Shown: one piece after another, positions 8,909-16,930 of the stretch
Position numbering within the stretch: position 1 is the first letter of the stretch
Layout of the letters: each line of letters opens with the position of its first letter
Origin: Pseudonocardia cypriaca
GTDB lineage: Bacteria; Actinomycetota; Actinomycetes; Mycobacteriales; Pseudonocardiaceae
Length of the DNA stretch: 64,000 bases
Direction of reading: 5' to 3'
Assembly: GCF_006717045.1 (NCBI RefSeq)
Contig: NZ_VFPH01000001.1
Span: forward strand, 1,240,001 to 1,304,000
Notes under the pieces: model-generated
The model's database searches: none
Told to the model about the DNA's origin: nothing
Seen by the model: the letters and a program-made list of their open reading frames with translations, nothing else
Position numbers and translations under genes: made by a program

Positions 8909-10618
8909 ATGGTCCTACAGGTTCCATCCGACTCGAGCGAGATCCCCGACGACATTCCGCACGTCGCCCCCGACGGGCGGACCGGCGTGGACAGATGGGT
9001 CTTCGGATCGTCGGCGGTGCTGGTCGTGGCGTTCATCGCGTGGGGGCTCCTGCGCACCGAGTCCATGAGCGCCGTGATGTCCGCGGTGCTCAGCGGTGTG
9101 ATGCGGGCCGGGGGATGGGCGTTCGTGCTCGCCGCGAGCGGGTTCGTCGTGTTCGCCCTGTGGCTCGCGGTCAGCCGGTACGGCCGGATCCCGCTGGGCC
9201 GCGACGGTGAGGCACCGGAGTTCCGCACGGTCTCCTGGATCGCGATGATGTTCAGCGCCGGGATGGGCATCGGGCTGATGTTCTACGGCGTCGCCGAGCC
9301 GCTCGCGCACTTCTCGGACCCTCCGCCGGGCACGGCGGCCGCCGGCACCGACGCGGCGTTCGACGTGGCGATGGCCACCACCTTGTTCCACTGGACCCTG
9401 CACCCGTGGGCGATCTACGCCGTCGTCGGGCTCGCCATCGCCTACAGCACCTTCCGCAGGCGCCGCCGATCCCTGATCAGCTCGGCCTTCGAGCCGCTGC
9501 TCGGCGCCAGGCGCTGCGAGGGCCCGATCGGCCGGGCGATCGACGTGATGGCGATCTTCGCGACGCTCTTCGGATCGGCGGCGTCGCTCGGCCTGGGTGC
9601 GCTGCAGATCGGCGGCGGCCTGCAGGCAGGCGGCTTCCTGGACGAGGCCCCGACCGCGTTGCTCGTGGTCATCATCGTCGTGCTCACGATCGCGTTCGTG
9701 GCCTCCGCGGTGAGCGGTGTCGCCAAGGGCATCCAGTGGTTGTCGAACATCAACATGGTGCTGGCGGTGGTACTCGCGGCCTTCGTGTTCGTCGCCGGAC
9801 CGACGATCCTCATCCTCAACCTGCTGCCGACCGCGATCGGCGACTACTTCGGTGACCTCGCGGCGATGGCCTCCCGCACCGGCGCCACCGGCGGGGACGC
9901 GACCGAGGCCTGGCTGTCGGGGTGGACGGTCTTCTACTGGGCCTGGTGGATCTCCTGGACCCCGTTCGTCGGGATGTTCATCGCCCGGATCAGCCGCGGT
10001 CGCACGATCAAGTCGTTCGTCGCGGGGGTCATCCTCGTGCCGAGCCTCGTCAGCCTGGTCTGGTTCGCGATCTTCGGTGGAGCGGCGTTGACCCTCCAGC
10101 GCACCGGGACCGACCTGGCCTCGCAGTCGGCGGAGGCCCAGCTGTTCGGGGTGCTCGGGGCCTACCCGCTCGGTGCCGTGCTCGGCGTCGTGGCGATGGT
10201 CCTGATCGCGATCTTCTTCGTCTCGGGCGCCGACGCGGCCTCGGTCGTGATGGGCACGCTCTCCGAGCGCGGCTCGATCCACCCCTCGCGCGGTGTCGTC
10301 GTGTTCTGGGGCGTGGTGATGGGAGCGATTGCCGCCATCATGCTGATGGTCGGAGGGGACGATGCGCTCAGCGGCATCCAGAACCTCACGATCATCATGG
10401 CCGTGCCGTTCGGGCTGGTCATGATCCTGCTGTGCGTGGCGCTCACGAGGGACCTGCGGCACGACCCGCTGATCCGCCGGGACGACCGGTCGCAGCGGGC
10501 CGTGGAGCAGGCCGTCGGCTGGGGAATCGACAACTACGGCGACCGGTTCTTCCTCAACGTCAAACCGGCTCCGCAGCAGACCCGTCCGGGTGCCGACGGA
10601 GGGGGACGGTCATCGTGA
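8909..10618 (+). CDS. BCCT-family transporter (betaine/carnitine/choline type)
   Basis: Cytoplasmic-membrane carrier of 569 aa with about 12 hydrophobic segments. Family signatures are GMGIGLMFYGVAEP, WTLHPWAIYAVVGL and FYWAWWISWTPFVGMFIARI with ISRGRTI. Imports trimethylammonium-type solutes, usually with Na+ or H+. It has no long C-terminal osmosensing extension beyond ordinary length, so a nutrient role fits better than osmoprotection (inference). Lies 99 bp after the Rieske oxygenase on the same strand and completes the uptake-demethylation unit. Confidence 0.93.
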   Translation: MVLQVPSDSSEIPDDIPHVAPDGRTGVDRWVFGSSAVLVVAFIAWGLLRTESMSAVMSAVLSGVMRAGGWAFVLAASGFVVFALWLAVSRYGRIPLGRDGEAPEFRTVSWIAMMFSAGMGIGLMFYGVAEPLAHFSDPPPGTAAAGTDAAFDVAMATTLFHWTLHPWAIYAVVGLAIAYSTFRRRRRSLISSAFEPLLGARRCEGPIGRAIDVMAIFATLFGSAASLGLGALQIGGGLQAGGFLDEAPTALLVVIIVVLTIAFVASAVSGVAKGIQWLSNINMVLAVVLAAFVFVAGPTILILNLLPTAIGDYFGDLAAMASRTGATGGDATEAWLSGWTVFYWAWWISWTPFVGMFIARISRGRTIKSFVAGVILVPSLVSLVWFAIFGGAALTLQRTGTDLASQSAEAQLFGVLGAYPLGAVLGVVAMVLIAIFFVSGADAASVVMGTLSERGSIHPSRGVVVFWGVVMGAIAAIMLMVGGDDALSGIQNLTIIMAVPFGLVMILLCVALTRDLRHDPLIRRDDRSQRAVEQAVGWGIDNYGDRFFLNVKPAPQQTRPGADGGGRSS

Positions 10619-10619
10619 C

Positions 10620-10634
10620 GGTCCGCGGCGGACC
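10620..10634 (+). terminator. Hairpin just after the BCCT gene
   Basis: GGTCCG-cgg-CGGACC starts 1 bp after the BCCT stop codon and is followed by further GC-rich dyads. There is no T-tract, as is common for high-GC terminators. It could terminate the Rieske/BCCT operon. Confidence 0.4.
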
Positions 10635-10721
10635 CGGACGGACGCGTCCCGGTTCCCGCGGGGCGCAGCCGGACGCCAGGGCTACCTGCCCAGGCGCAGC
10701 GATCCCGTCTCGATGGTCAGA

Positions 10722-11180
10722 TCACGTGTCCCGAGGAGCGTCTGCCGGCGGCTTCTGGGCGGGCGGTGTCGGGTCGGCAGCGCCTCGGCTCGCCAGTGCG
10801 CTGCCGATACCGATGGCGGTGGCCACCGGCCACTCGATCACTCCAACGGCCGCGGTCGCGGCCAGCCCCCCGTAGAACAGCATCGACTTGCGCGAAGGCG
10901 GTTGCGTGGGCAGCAAAGATCGGACTCCGCGAGCGGCGGCCTGGAGATCCTGGCGCGTGGGGGTGCGCAGGTCCGGCATGCGGAACTGCGCCGTCACGAA
11001 GGGGAGGTTGACCGTCGCTGAACGATGCCCTTCGAAAGGTCCCTCCGCGGGGCGCTCCGGGCGGATCTCCTCGGCCGGCGTGCTGTCCGCGCTCGCCTCG
11101 GCTTTGCGGCCTGCCTGCTCGTCAGCCGGCGTCGCAGTGCCGCCGGTGCGCGTGTCTGCGTTCCTCGTCTTCCCGGCCAC
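10722..11180 (-). CDS. Small single-pass membrane protein beside the P-type ATPase
   Basis: 152 aa. A charged, Pro/Ala-rich N-terminal half is followed by a conserved-looking segment (PFVTAQFRMPDLRTPTRQDL, about 60-80) and one membrane stretch (LFYGGLAATAAVGVIEWPVATAIGIG, split as LFYGGLAATAAVGVIEW plus PVATAIGIG). GTG start behind GAGGTGAGCA. Divergent from a very large P-type ATPase; mycobacteria keep a small membrane protein next to ctpH, which this may resemble (from memory). Function unknown; possibly an accessory or regulatory partner of the pump. Confidence 0.65.
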   Translation of the reverse strand: MAGKTRNADTRTGGTATPADEQAGRKAEASADSTPAEEIRPERPAEGPFEGHRSATVNLPFVTAQFRMPDLRTPTRQDLQAAARGVRSLLPTQPPSRKSMLFYGGLAATAAVGVIEWPVATAIGIGSALASRGAADPTPPAQKPPADAPRDT

Positions 11181-11211
11181 TGCTCACCTCGCTGGGCCCG
11201 ATCCATGGATG

Positions 11212-11230
11212 GTTCGGGTTGTGCCCGAAC
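11212..11230. promoter_or_regulatory. Inverted repeat upstream of the ATPase/small-protein pair
   Basis: GTTCGGG-ttgtg-CCCGAAC is a perfect 7-bp inverted repeat in the region between the divergent small membrane protein (start 11180) and the P-type ATPase (start 11407). A candidate operator for the pair; it could also be a small hairpin in the leader. Confidence 0.4.
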
Positions 11231-11406
11231 GGCCCGGATTTCAAACCATGTGGATCAGGGGATCTCCTGCCTGGTGGTCTTGTCTCCAGGAGGGGACCGG
11301 TTGCGTATGACCCGTTCGCGAGCGAGTTGACGGGTCGCGACCCGGGATGCGCGTCTCGGGACGGGGTAAACGGGCGCTACGGATGCCGTCCGCGCAAGGA
11401 GTTCCG

Positions 11407-14400
11407 GTGGCCCTACCCCGTCTCACCGATGTTGCCCGCTCGACGGCGGGGGTGGCGTTCACCGTCACCGCGACCGGTGTCGGGTTGACGGCGGGCCTGG
11501 TGGCCGGCACGGCCAAGGTCGGGGTCCGCGCCACCCGCGCCACCACCAGCGCGACCGCTGCCGTGGCCGGTGGTTCGTTGGGGCTTGCGCGGCGCGCGGC
11601 GGTCGAGACGGTCCGGTTCGCCGGCACCGCGGTGACGGGGACGGACCCGCTGGCCGAAGGCGGGCTGGAACGGATGGCGGAGGCCGCCCGAGGCATTTTC
11701 GAACCGGCGGAGGAACGACACCACCGCCGGGTCTGGGTCGACGGCGGCCACGCACACGTCGAGCTCGCCGAGCCGGCCGTCGCGGATGACCCGGAGGTCC
11801 GCCGCACCCTGCGGCGGCGGCTCGAGCGGCTGGAGGGCGTGGAGTGGGCGACCGTCAACGACGTGGTCGGTCGCGTCCTCGTCGCGTTCGACCAGCGGCG
11901 GGTCCGGGTGGAGGACGTCGTCGGCGTGGTCAGCTCGATCGAGCAGGCGCGCGGGGGGCGGCCGGTCTTCCCGCGCCACGACGAGCACCCGGGCGACCTC
12001 GAACCCCTGCTGGCCGCGCTCGTCGCAGCGGCCATCGACACGGCGGCGATCGGTGTGGCCTTCGCGGGCAAGGTCCTCCCGGTGCCCGCGCTGACCCGGC
12101 ACGCGACCCTGGTGCTCGCCCTGCTCGACTCGCAGCGCTGGATCTCGAGCCGCATCACGGAGCGGATCGGGCCGGTCGGAACCGACCTCGCGTTCACCGG
12201 CGCGAGCGCCCTGCTCCACGCGCTCACCCAGAGCCCGACCGTCCCGGCGCTCAACGCCGTCGCGGCCATCGAGCGGGCGATGGAGATGTACGCGCGCCGC
12301 GACGTCTGGCGCCGCCTGGAGCCGGAGCTGTGCCGACCCCACCCGGCCGACGAGCCCGATCCGATCGCGCCGCCGGGGGAGCGACCGGTCCCGCTGCCGC
12401 CCGGACCGGTCGAGTCGTACCACTCCCGGCTCGGCCCGACGTCGCTCGCAGCCGCGGTGGGCGTGCTCGCCCTGACCCGCGCGCCGGGGCGGTCCGCTGA
12501 TCTGCTCAAGGCCCTGACCCCCAGGACGGCGATGCTGGGGCGGGAGTCGTTCGCGTCGGTGCTCGACCTGCTGATGTGTCGGCGCGACGTGCTGCCGATG
12601 GACGGCTCGGCGTACCGCCGCCTGGACCGGATCGACGCTGTCGTCGTGGACAGCGACGCACTCTGCACCGGCCCACCGATCGTGGCCAAGGCGAGCTCCG
12701 AGGTCGAGGGCTGGGACGACCAGACGATCTGGACCGCGGCGGCACGGCAGCTCGACAGCCCCGACCGCGGGGACAGGACCTGGTTGGGCCCGCCGGAGGA
12801 GTCGCCGGACGCGCCCGGTGGCGAGGTCAGGGCGGTGCTCGACGGCGACCGGCGGGTCGGGACGGCGGTGATCGCGGCGGAGCTCGATCCGCGTGCGGAG
12901 GCGCTGCTCAAGGCGGCGACCGGTGCCGGCCACCGCCTCGTGCTCACCGAGCACGTCGGGACGCGCGAGCTCACCGGCCTCGCCGACGAGGTCGCGCCCG
13001 CGGACGAGCCGCTGCTGGCGACCGTGCGCCGGATGCAGACGGACGGTCGGGGCGTACTCGTCGTGTCCGCAGTGGACGGTCCGGCGCTGATGGCGGCCGA
13101 CGTCGCCGTCGCGCCGGTCCGGCCCGAGTGCGCCCCTGCGTGGGCTGCGGACCTGGTGACCGGGGCCGGTCTCGTGGACGCGTGCCGCATCGTCGCCGCA
13201 ACCGAGGTGGCCCGCGACATCAGCCGCCGGGCCGTGAGCGGGGCGATCACGGGCAACGTGCTCGGAACGCTGCTCGCCGCGGTCGGCGATCCGCGCCGCG
13301 GACAGAAGGAAGCCCCCACGCCGGGCAAGATCGCGACCGTCGTGATGATGGCGCACGGGACGTGGGCTGCGCTGCGGCTCGACGCCCAGCCCCCGCCCCC
13401 GGCGACCGTGCACACGCCCTGGCATGCCCTCGAACCCGAGCAGGTCCTCCGCCGGATCGCCGATGGGCGCCCGGAACCCGACGAGGTGCAGCACCCGCCG
13501 TGGCCGTTCGTGTCCACGCTCCCCGTCGCCCACTGGCCCGTCGGATGGCCCGTCCGCTTCGCCCGCACGGTCACGGCCGAGCTGTCCGACCCGCTCACGC
13601 CGATCCTCGGTACGGGGGCCGGGGCCACTGCGATCCTGGGCGAGTTCACCGACGCCGTGCTCGTCGGTGGGGTGATGGCCGGCAATGCGCTGATCAGCAG
13701 CCTGCAGCGGCTGCGCACGGAGACGGCGCTCGAGTCCCTGCTGCTGCAGCAGGAGACGGTCGCCCACCGGGAGGGCGACGGGGGCCGCGAGGACGTCCCC
13801 AGCGGTGACCTGCGGATCGGGGACGTCATCCTCGTCGAAGCCGGGGACGTGGTAGCCGCCGACGCCCGGCTGCTGGAGGCATCCGATCTGGAGGTCGACG
13901 AGTCCAGCTTGACCGGCGAGTCGCTCTCGGTCGCCAAGTCGTCCACGGCCACGCCGGGGGCCGACGTCGCGGACCGCACGTGCATGCTCTTCGACGGAAC
14001 GACAGTGGTCGCCGGCACCGGGCGGGCCGTCGTGGTGGCGACCGGGGAGGCGACGCAGGCCGGGCGGGCCGCCACCGCGGCCGGAACGGCGCCACCCGCG
14101 GTCGGCGTGCAGGCGCGGCTCGGTGAGCTCACCAGGGCCGTGCTGCCGGTGACCCTCGCCGGGGGCGCCGTCGTGGCCGCGCTCGGCGTGCTGTGGGGTC
14201 GTCCGCTGCGCGAGGCGATCGGGGCCGGCGTGGCCATCGCGGTCGCCGCGGTGCCCGAGGGACTGCCACTCGTGGCGACCGTCGCGCAGTTGGCTGCCGC
14301 GCGTCGGCTGTCCGGCCGCGGCGCGGTCGTGCGGAGCGCCCGGGTGCTGGAGGCCCTCGGCCGGGTGGACACCGTGTGCTTCGACAAGACCGGAACGCTG

Positions 14401-16029
14401 ACCGAGAACCGGTTGCGCGTGGTCCGCTTGGTGCCGGCCGAACTCGACGACGCGATCGGCGAGGACGAGCTGCTCGGGCTCGCCGCCGCGGCCGTCGGCA
14501 GCGGAGACGACCAGGCGCACGAGACGGACCGAGCGGTGCTGGAGGCGGCGTCGGAACGCGGGATGCGGGCGGCGGGCGAGCCGGACCGGGCCCTCTCGTT
14601 CGCAACCGGGCGCGCCTTCTCCGCCGCCGTGCGGGACGGGCGGCTCGTCGTGAAGGGTGCCCCGGAGGTCGTGCTGCGGCGCTGCGGCCGAGTGGGTGCC
14701 GCTCGGAAGCGGGCCACGGAGCTCGCCGCAGAGGGGTTGCGGGTGCTGGCGGTGGCCGACCGTGAGATCGGTCGGTGCCCGGACGACCTCGACGAAGCGG
14801 CGCGCAAGCTGCGGCTGCGCGGGTTCGTCGCCCTCGCCGACACCGTCCGCGGGTCGACGGTTGCGGCTGTGGAGCAGTTGCGCGCTGCCGGAGTCCGGGT
14901 GCTGGTCGCGACCGGGGACCACCCGGAGACGGCGAGCGCGATCGCAGCCCAGGCCGGCGTTCCCGATGCCGAGCGCGTCGTGACCGGCGCCCAGCTCGCC
15001 CGGGCCTCCGAGGCCGAACGGACCGAGCTGGTGCGCGGTGCGGCCGTCTTCGCCCGGCTGTCGCCGGAGCAGAAGGTCACGCTGGTGGCGGCGCTGCGGC
15101 GGGCCGGGGCCACACTCGCGATGACCGGTGACGGGATCAACGACGCGGCCGCGATCCGGCTGGCCGACGTCGGCGTCGCGGTGACGAGTACCGAGTCGCC
15201 GGCCGCGCGCAAGGCCGCGGACGTGGTGCTCACCGACATCGACCTGACCCGCCTGGTCGACGCCATCGCCGAAGGGCGGGCCATGTGGGCGAGGGTGCGC
15301 GACGCGGTGTCGGTGCTCGTCGGCGGTAACGCCGGAGAGATCGCGTTCACGGTCCTCGGCACCGCGTTCGGAGGGCGGTCCCCGCTCACGACCCGGCAGC
15401 TGCTGCTGGTCAACATGCTCACGGACATGTTCCCGGCGCTGGCAGTCGCGGTGGCCGCGCCTCGTCGCGCAGCCGCCGGCGGTGAGGACGACGGGCCGCT
15501 GGCCGCACATCCGCTCAGGGACGTCCTGCTCGCCGGCCCGCACCGCGGCTTCACCCACTCGGTCCGGCAGATGGTGCTCGTGCGCGGCGCGGCGACGGCG
15601 GCCGGGGCCGGCGGAGCGTGGGCCGTCGGCCGGGTCACCGGCACCACCGCCCGGGCCAGCACGATGGGGTTGGCCGCACTGATCGCCAGCCAGCTCGGCC
15701 AGACCGCGTGGGCCGGGCGGCGCAGCCCGCTGGTCGTGATGACCGCCGCCGGATCGCTCGCTGCGCTCGCCGCCGTCGTACAGACGCCCGGGGTGAGCCG
15801 GTTCTTCGGCTGTAGACCGCTCGACCCGCTCTCCTGGCTGGTCGTCCTCGGCTGGGCCGGGACGGCGACGGTCGGAGCCGAGGTCGTACCGCGCCTGGTG
15901 GGCGCGTGGCGGACGCAGGGCGATCCGCCCCGCGCACTGCCCGCTGGCCCCGCACGGCCTCCGGACACGGCCGCAGTCGAGCACCGCGACCTGCACAGTG
16001 TTGCTCATGATGGCGAGCTCACTCAATGA
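11407..16029 (+). CDS. Giant P-type cation-transporting ATPase (CtpH/CtpI-like)
   Basis: 1540 aa from GTG 11407, preferred because AAGGAG lies six bases upstream; an ATG at 11347 would add 20 residues without a clear ribosome site. The first ~700 residues are an actinobacterial extension with membrane segments and a duplicated, degenerate ATPase-like region. The catalytic half holds LTGES (T836), membrane PEGLP, phosphorylation site DKTGT (Asp993) and TGDGIND (Asp1242). PEGLP places it with P2-type pumps rather than heavy-metal CPx pumps. Length matches mycobacterial CtpH (about 1540 aa, from memory). Transported ion unknown. Confidence 0.9.
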   Translation: MALPRLTDVARSTAGVAFTVTATGVGLTAGLVAGTAKVGVRATRATTSATAAVAGGSLGLARRAAVETVRFAGTAVTGTDPLAEGGLERMAEAARGIFEPAEERHHRRVWVDGGHAHVELAEPAVADDPEVRRTLRRRLERLEGVEWATVNDVVGRVLVAFDQRRVRVEDVVGVVSSIEQARGGRPVFPRHDEHPGDLEPLLAALVAAAIDTAAIGVAFAGKVLPVPALTRHATLVLALLDSQRWISSRITERIGPVGTDLAFTGASALLHALTQSPTVPALNAVAAIERAMEMYARRDVWRRLEPELCRPHPADEPDPIAPPGERPVPLPPGPVESYHSRLGPTSLAAAVGVLALTRAPGRSADLLKALTPRTAMLGRESFASVLDLLMCRRDVLPMDGSAYRRLDRIDAVVVDSDALCTGPPIVAKASSEVEGWDDQTIWTAAARQLDSPDRGDRTWLGPPEESPDAPGGEVRAVLDGDRRVGTAVIAAELDPRAEALLKAATGAGHRLVLTEHVGTRELTGLADEVAPADEPLLATVRRMQTDGRGVLVVSAVDGPALMAADVAVAPVRPECAPAWAADLVTGAGLVDACRIVAATEVARDISRRAVSGAITGNVLGTLLAAVGDPRRGQKEAPTPGKIATVVMMAHGTWAALRLDAQPPPPATVHTPWHALEPEQVLRRIADGRPEPDEVQHPPWPFVSTLPVAHWPVGWPVRFARTVTAELSDPLTPILGTGAGATAILGEFTDAVLVGGVMAGNALISSLQRLRTETALESLLLQQETVAHREGDGGREDVPSGDLRIGDVILVEAGDVVAADARLLEASDLEVDESSLTGESLSVAKSSTATPGADVADRTCMLFDGTTVVAGTGRAVVVATGEATQAGRAATAAGTAPPAVGVQARLGELTRAVLPVTLAGGAVVAALGVLWGRPLREAIGAGVAIAVAAVPEGLPLVATVAQLAAARRLSGRGAVVRSARVLEALGRVDTVCFDKTGTLTENRLRVVRLVPAELDDAIGEDELLGLAAAAVGSGDDQAHETDRAVLEAASERGMRAAGEPDRALSFATGRAFSAAVRDGRLVVKGAPEVVLRRCGRVGAARKRATELAAEGLRVLAVADREIGRCPDDLDEAARKLRLRGFVALADTVRGSTVAAVEQLRAAGVRVLVATGDHPETASAIAAQAGVPDAERVVTGAQLARASEAERTELVRGAAVFARLSPEQKVTLVAALRRAGATLAMTGDGINDAAAIRLADVGVAVTSTESPAARKAADVVLTDIDLTRLVDAIAEGRAMWARVRDAVSVLVGGNAGEIAFTVLGTAFGGRSPLTTRQLLLVNMLTDMFPALAVAVAAPRRAAAGGEDDGPLAAHPLRDVLLAGPHRGFTHSVRQMVLVRGAATAAGAGGAWAVGRVTGTTARASTMGLAALIASQLGQTAWAGRRSPLVVMTAAGSLAALAAVVQTPGVSRFFGCRPLDPLSWLVVLGWAGTATVGAEVVPRLVGAWRTQGDPPRALPAGPARPPDTAAVEHRDLHSVAHDGELTQ

Positions 16030-16249
16030 GCAGCCGCCCTGGCTGACGCTAGTCCCGCAGGAGCTGACCGAGGATGCCGTGCAACTGGTCACGACGCGGG
16101 ACGCCTGCCCGCCGCTGCACGGGCAGGAACTGGCGGCTATCCGATCCGACGCTCGCCCCAGTGCTTCTCGATCCGCTTCCAAAAGGTCGCGGTGGTGCGC
16201 GACGTCCCCCTCAACCCCCGCCGGTGCGAGAGTCACGGAGGATGACGCG

Positions 16250-16642
16250 ATGACCACCTTCGAACCGGAGATCGAGCGCCGGCTCACCGGCGAGTCGATC
16301 GCCTGGCTGGCGACGGTGCGTGCGGACGGGACGCCACACGTGACCCCCGTGTGGTTCGTGTTCGAGGGCGGCACGTGGTGGATCGGGTGCAACGCGAACT
16401 CGGTGAAGGCCCGGAACTGTCGGCTGCGCGCGGCGGTGTCCCTGGCGCTGGAGGATGGCCGTGTGCCTGTCGTTGCGGAGGGTCGGGCGATGGTGCGGGC
16501 AACAGGCTTCCCCAAACACATCGTCGACGCCTTCGCGCGCAAGTACGACGGCTGGGACATCCAGGCGGACGACGGAGCAGGCGCCCGAGCCCTGATCGAG
16601 GTAGCAACATCCCGCTGGCTACTGCGAGGCGTCGCTCAGTAG
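16250..16642 (+). CDS. PPOX-fold (pyridoxamine 5'-phosphate oxidase-like) flavin/F420-binding protein
   Basis: 130 aa. The split beta-barrel pattern is clear: GESIAWLATVRADGTPHVTP, VWFVFEGGTWWIGCN, then NSVKARNCRLRAAVSLAL and DGRVPVVAEGRA. Such proteins bind FMN or F420 and reduce small molecules. ATG 16250 follows GGAGG. Longer upstream readings are not supported by a ribosome site. It stands alone downstream of the ATPase. The preceding 220 bp (16030-16249) hold no recognisable gene. Confidence 0.8.
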   Translation: MTTFEPEIERRLTGESIAWLATVRADGTPHVTPVWFVFEGGTWWIGCNANSVKARNCRLRAAVSLALEDGRVPVVAEGRAMVRATGFPKHIVDAFARKYDGWDIQADDGAGARALIEVATSRWLLRGVAQ

Positions 16643-16738
16643 CGCCGCCAGCTTCCGCGCCGAATTCGCACCGAGGCCACCGCGTTGGCCGCGACCCCGT
16701 CCCGACGAGGTCGTGTTCGGCACGAGCTACGCCGTTGA

Positions 16739-16903
16739 CACACCCTCACCCACGCCACCCGGGCGATCGTGCTGGTCGCGCTGCTCGGGGCGCTCGGCAC
16801 GATCGTCCTCGGCGACGCGAACGACCTGCTTCTGCTGGCCGCCGCGTTCCTGCTGACCAGCATCCCCTTCTATGCGCTGGCTCGCTGGGCCCGGGTGTCC
16901 TGA
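16739..16903 (+). pseudogene. Remnant of a membrane transporter C-terminus (APC-like)
   Basis: An open stretch without a start codon, preceded by an in-frame TGA at 16736, encodes two hydrophobic segments (IVLVALLGALGTIVLGD and LLLLAAAFLLTSIPFYALAR) and ends WARVS. The pattern resembles the end of APC-type amino-acid permeases. It is flanked by gene-free DNA and is most likely a decayed transporter. Family assignment is weak. Confidence 0.35.
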
Positions 16904-16930
16904 CGAGTGACCGGGGCCGGCGAGCATCGG

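Noticed and set aside
11241..16560. Very long minus-strand open readings opposite the P-type ATPase
   Set aside because: Ser/Arg/Pro-rich translations without domains; they are shadows caused by the high GC at third positions of the real plus-strand gene.
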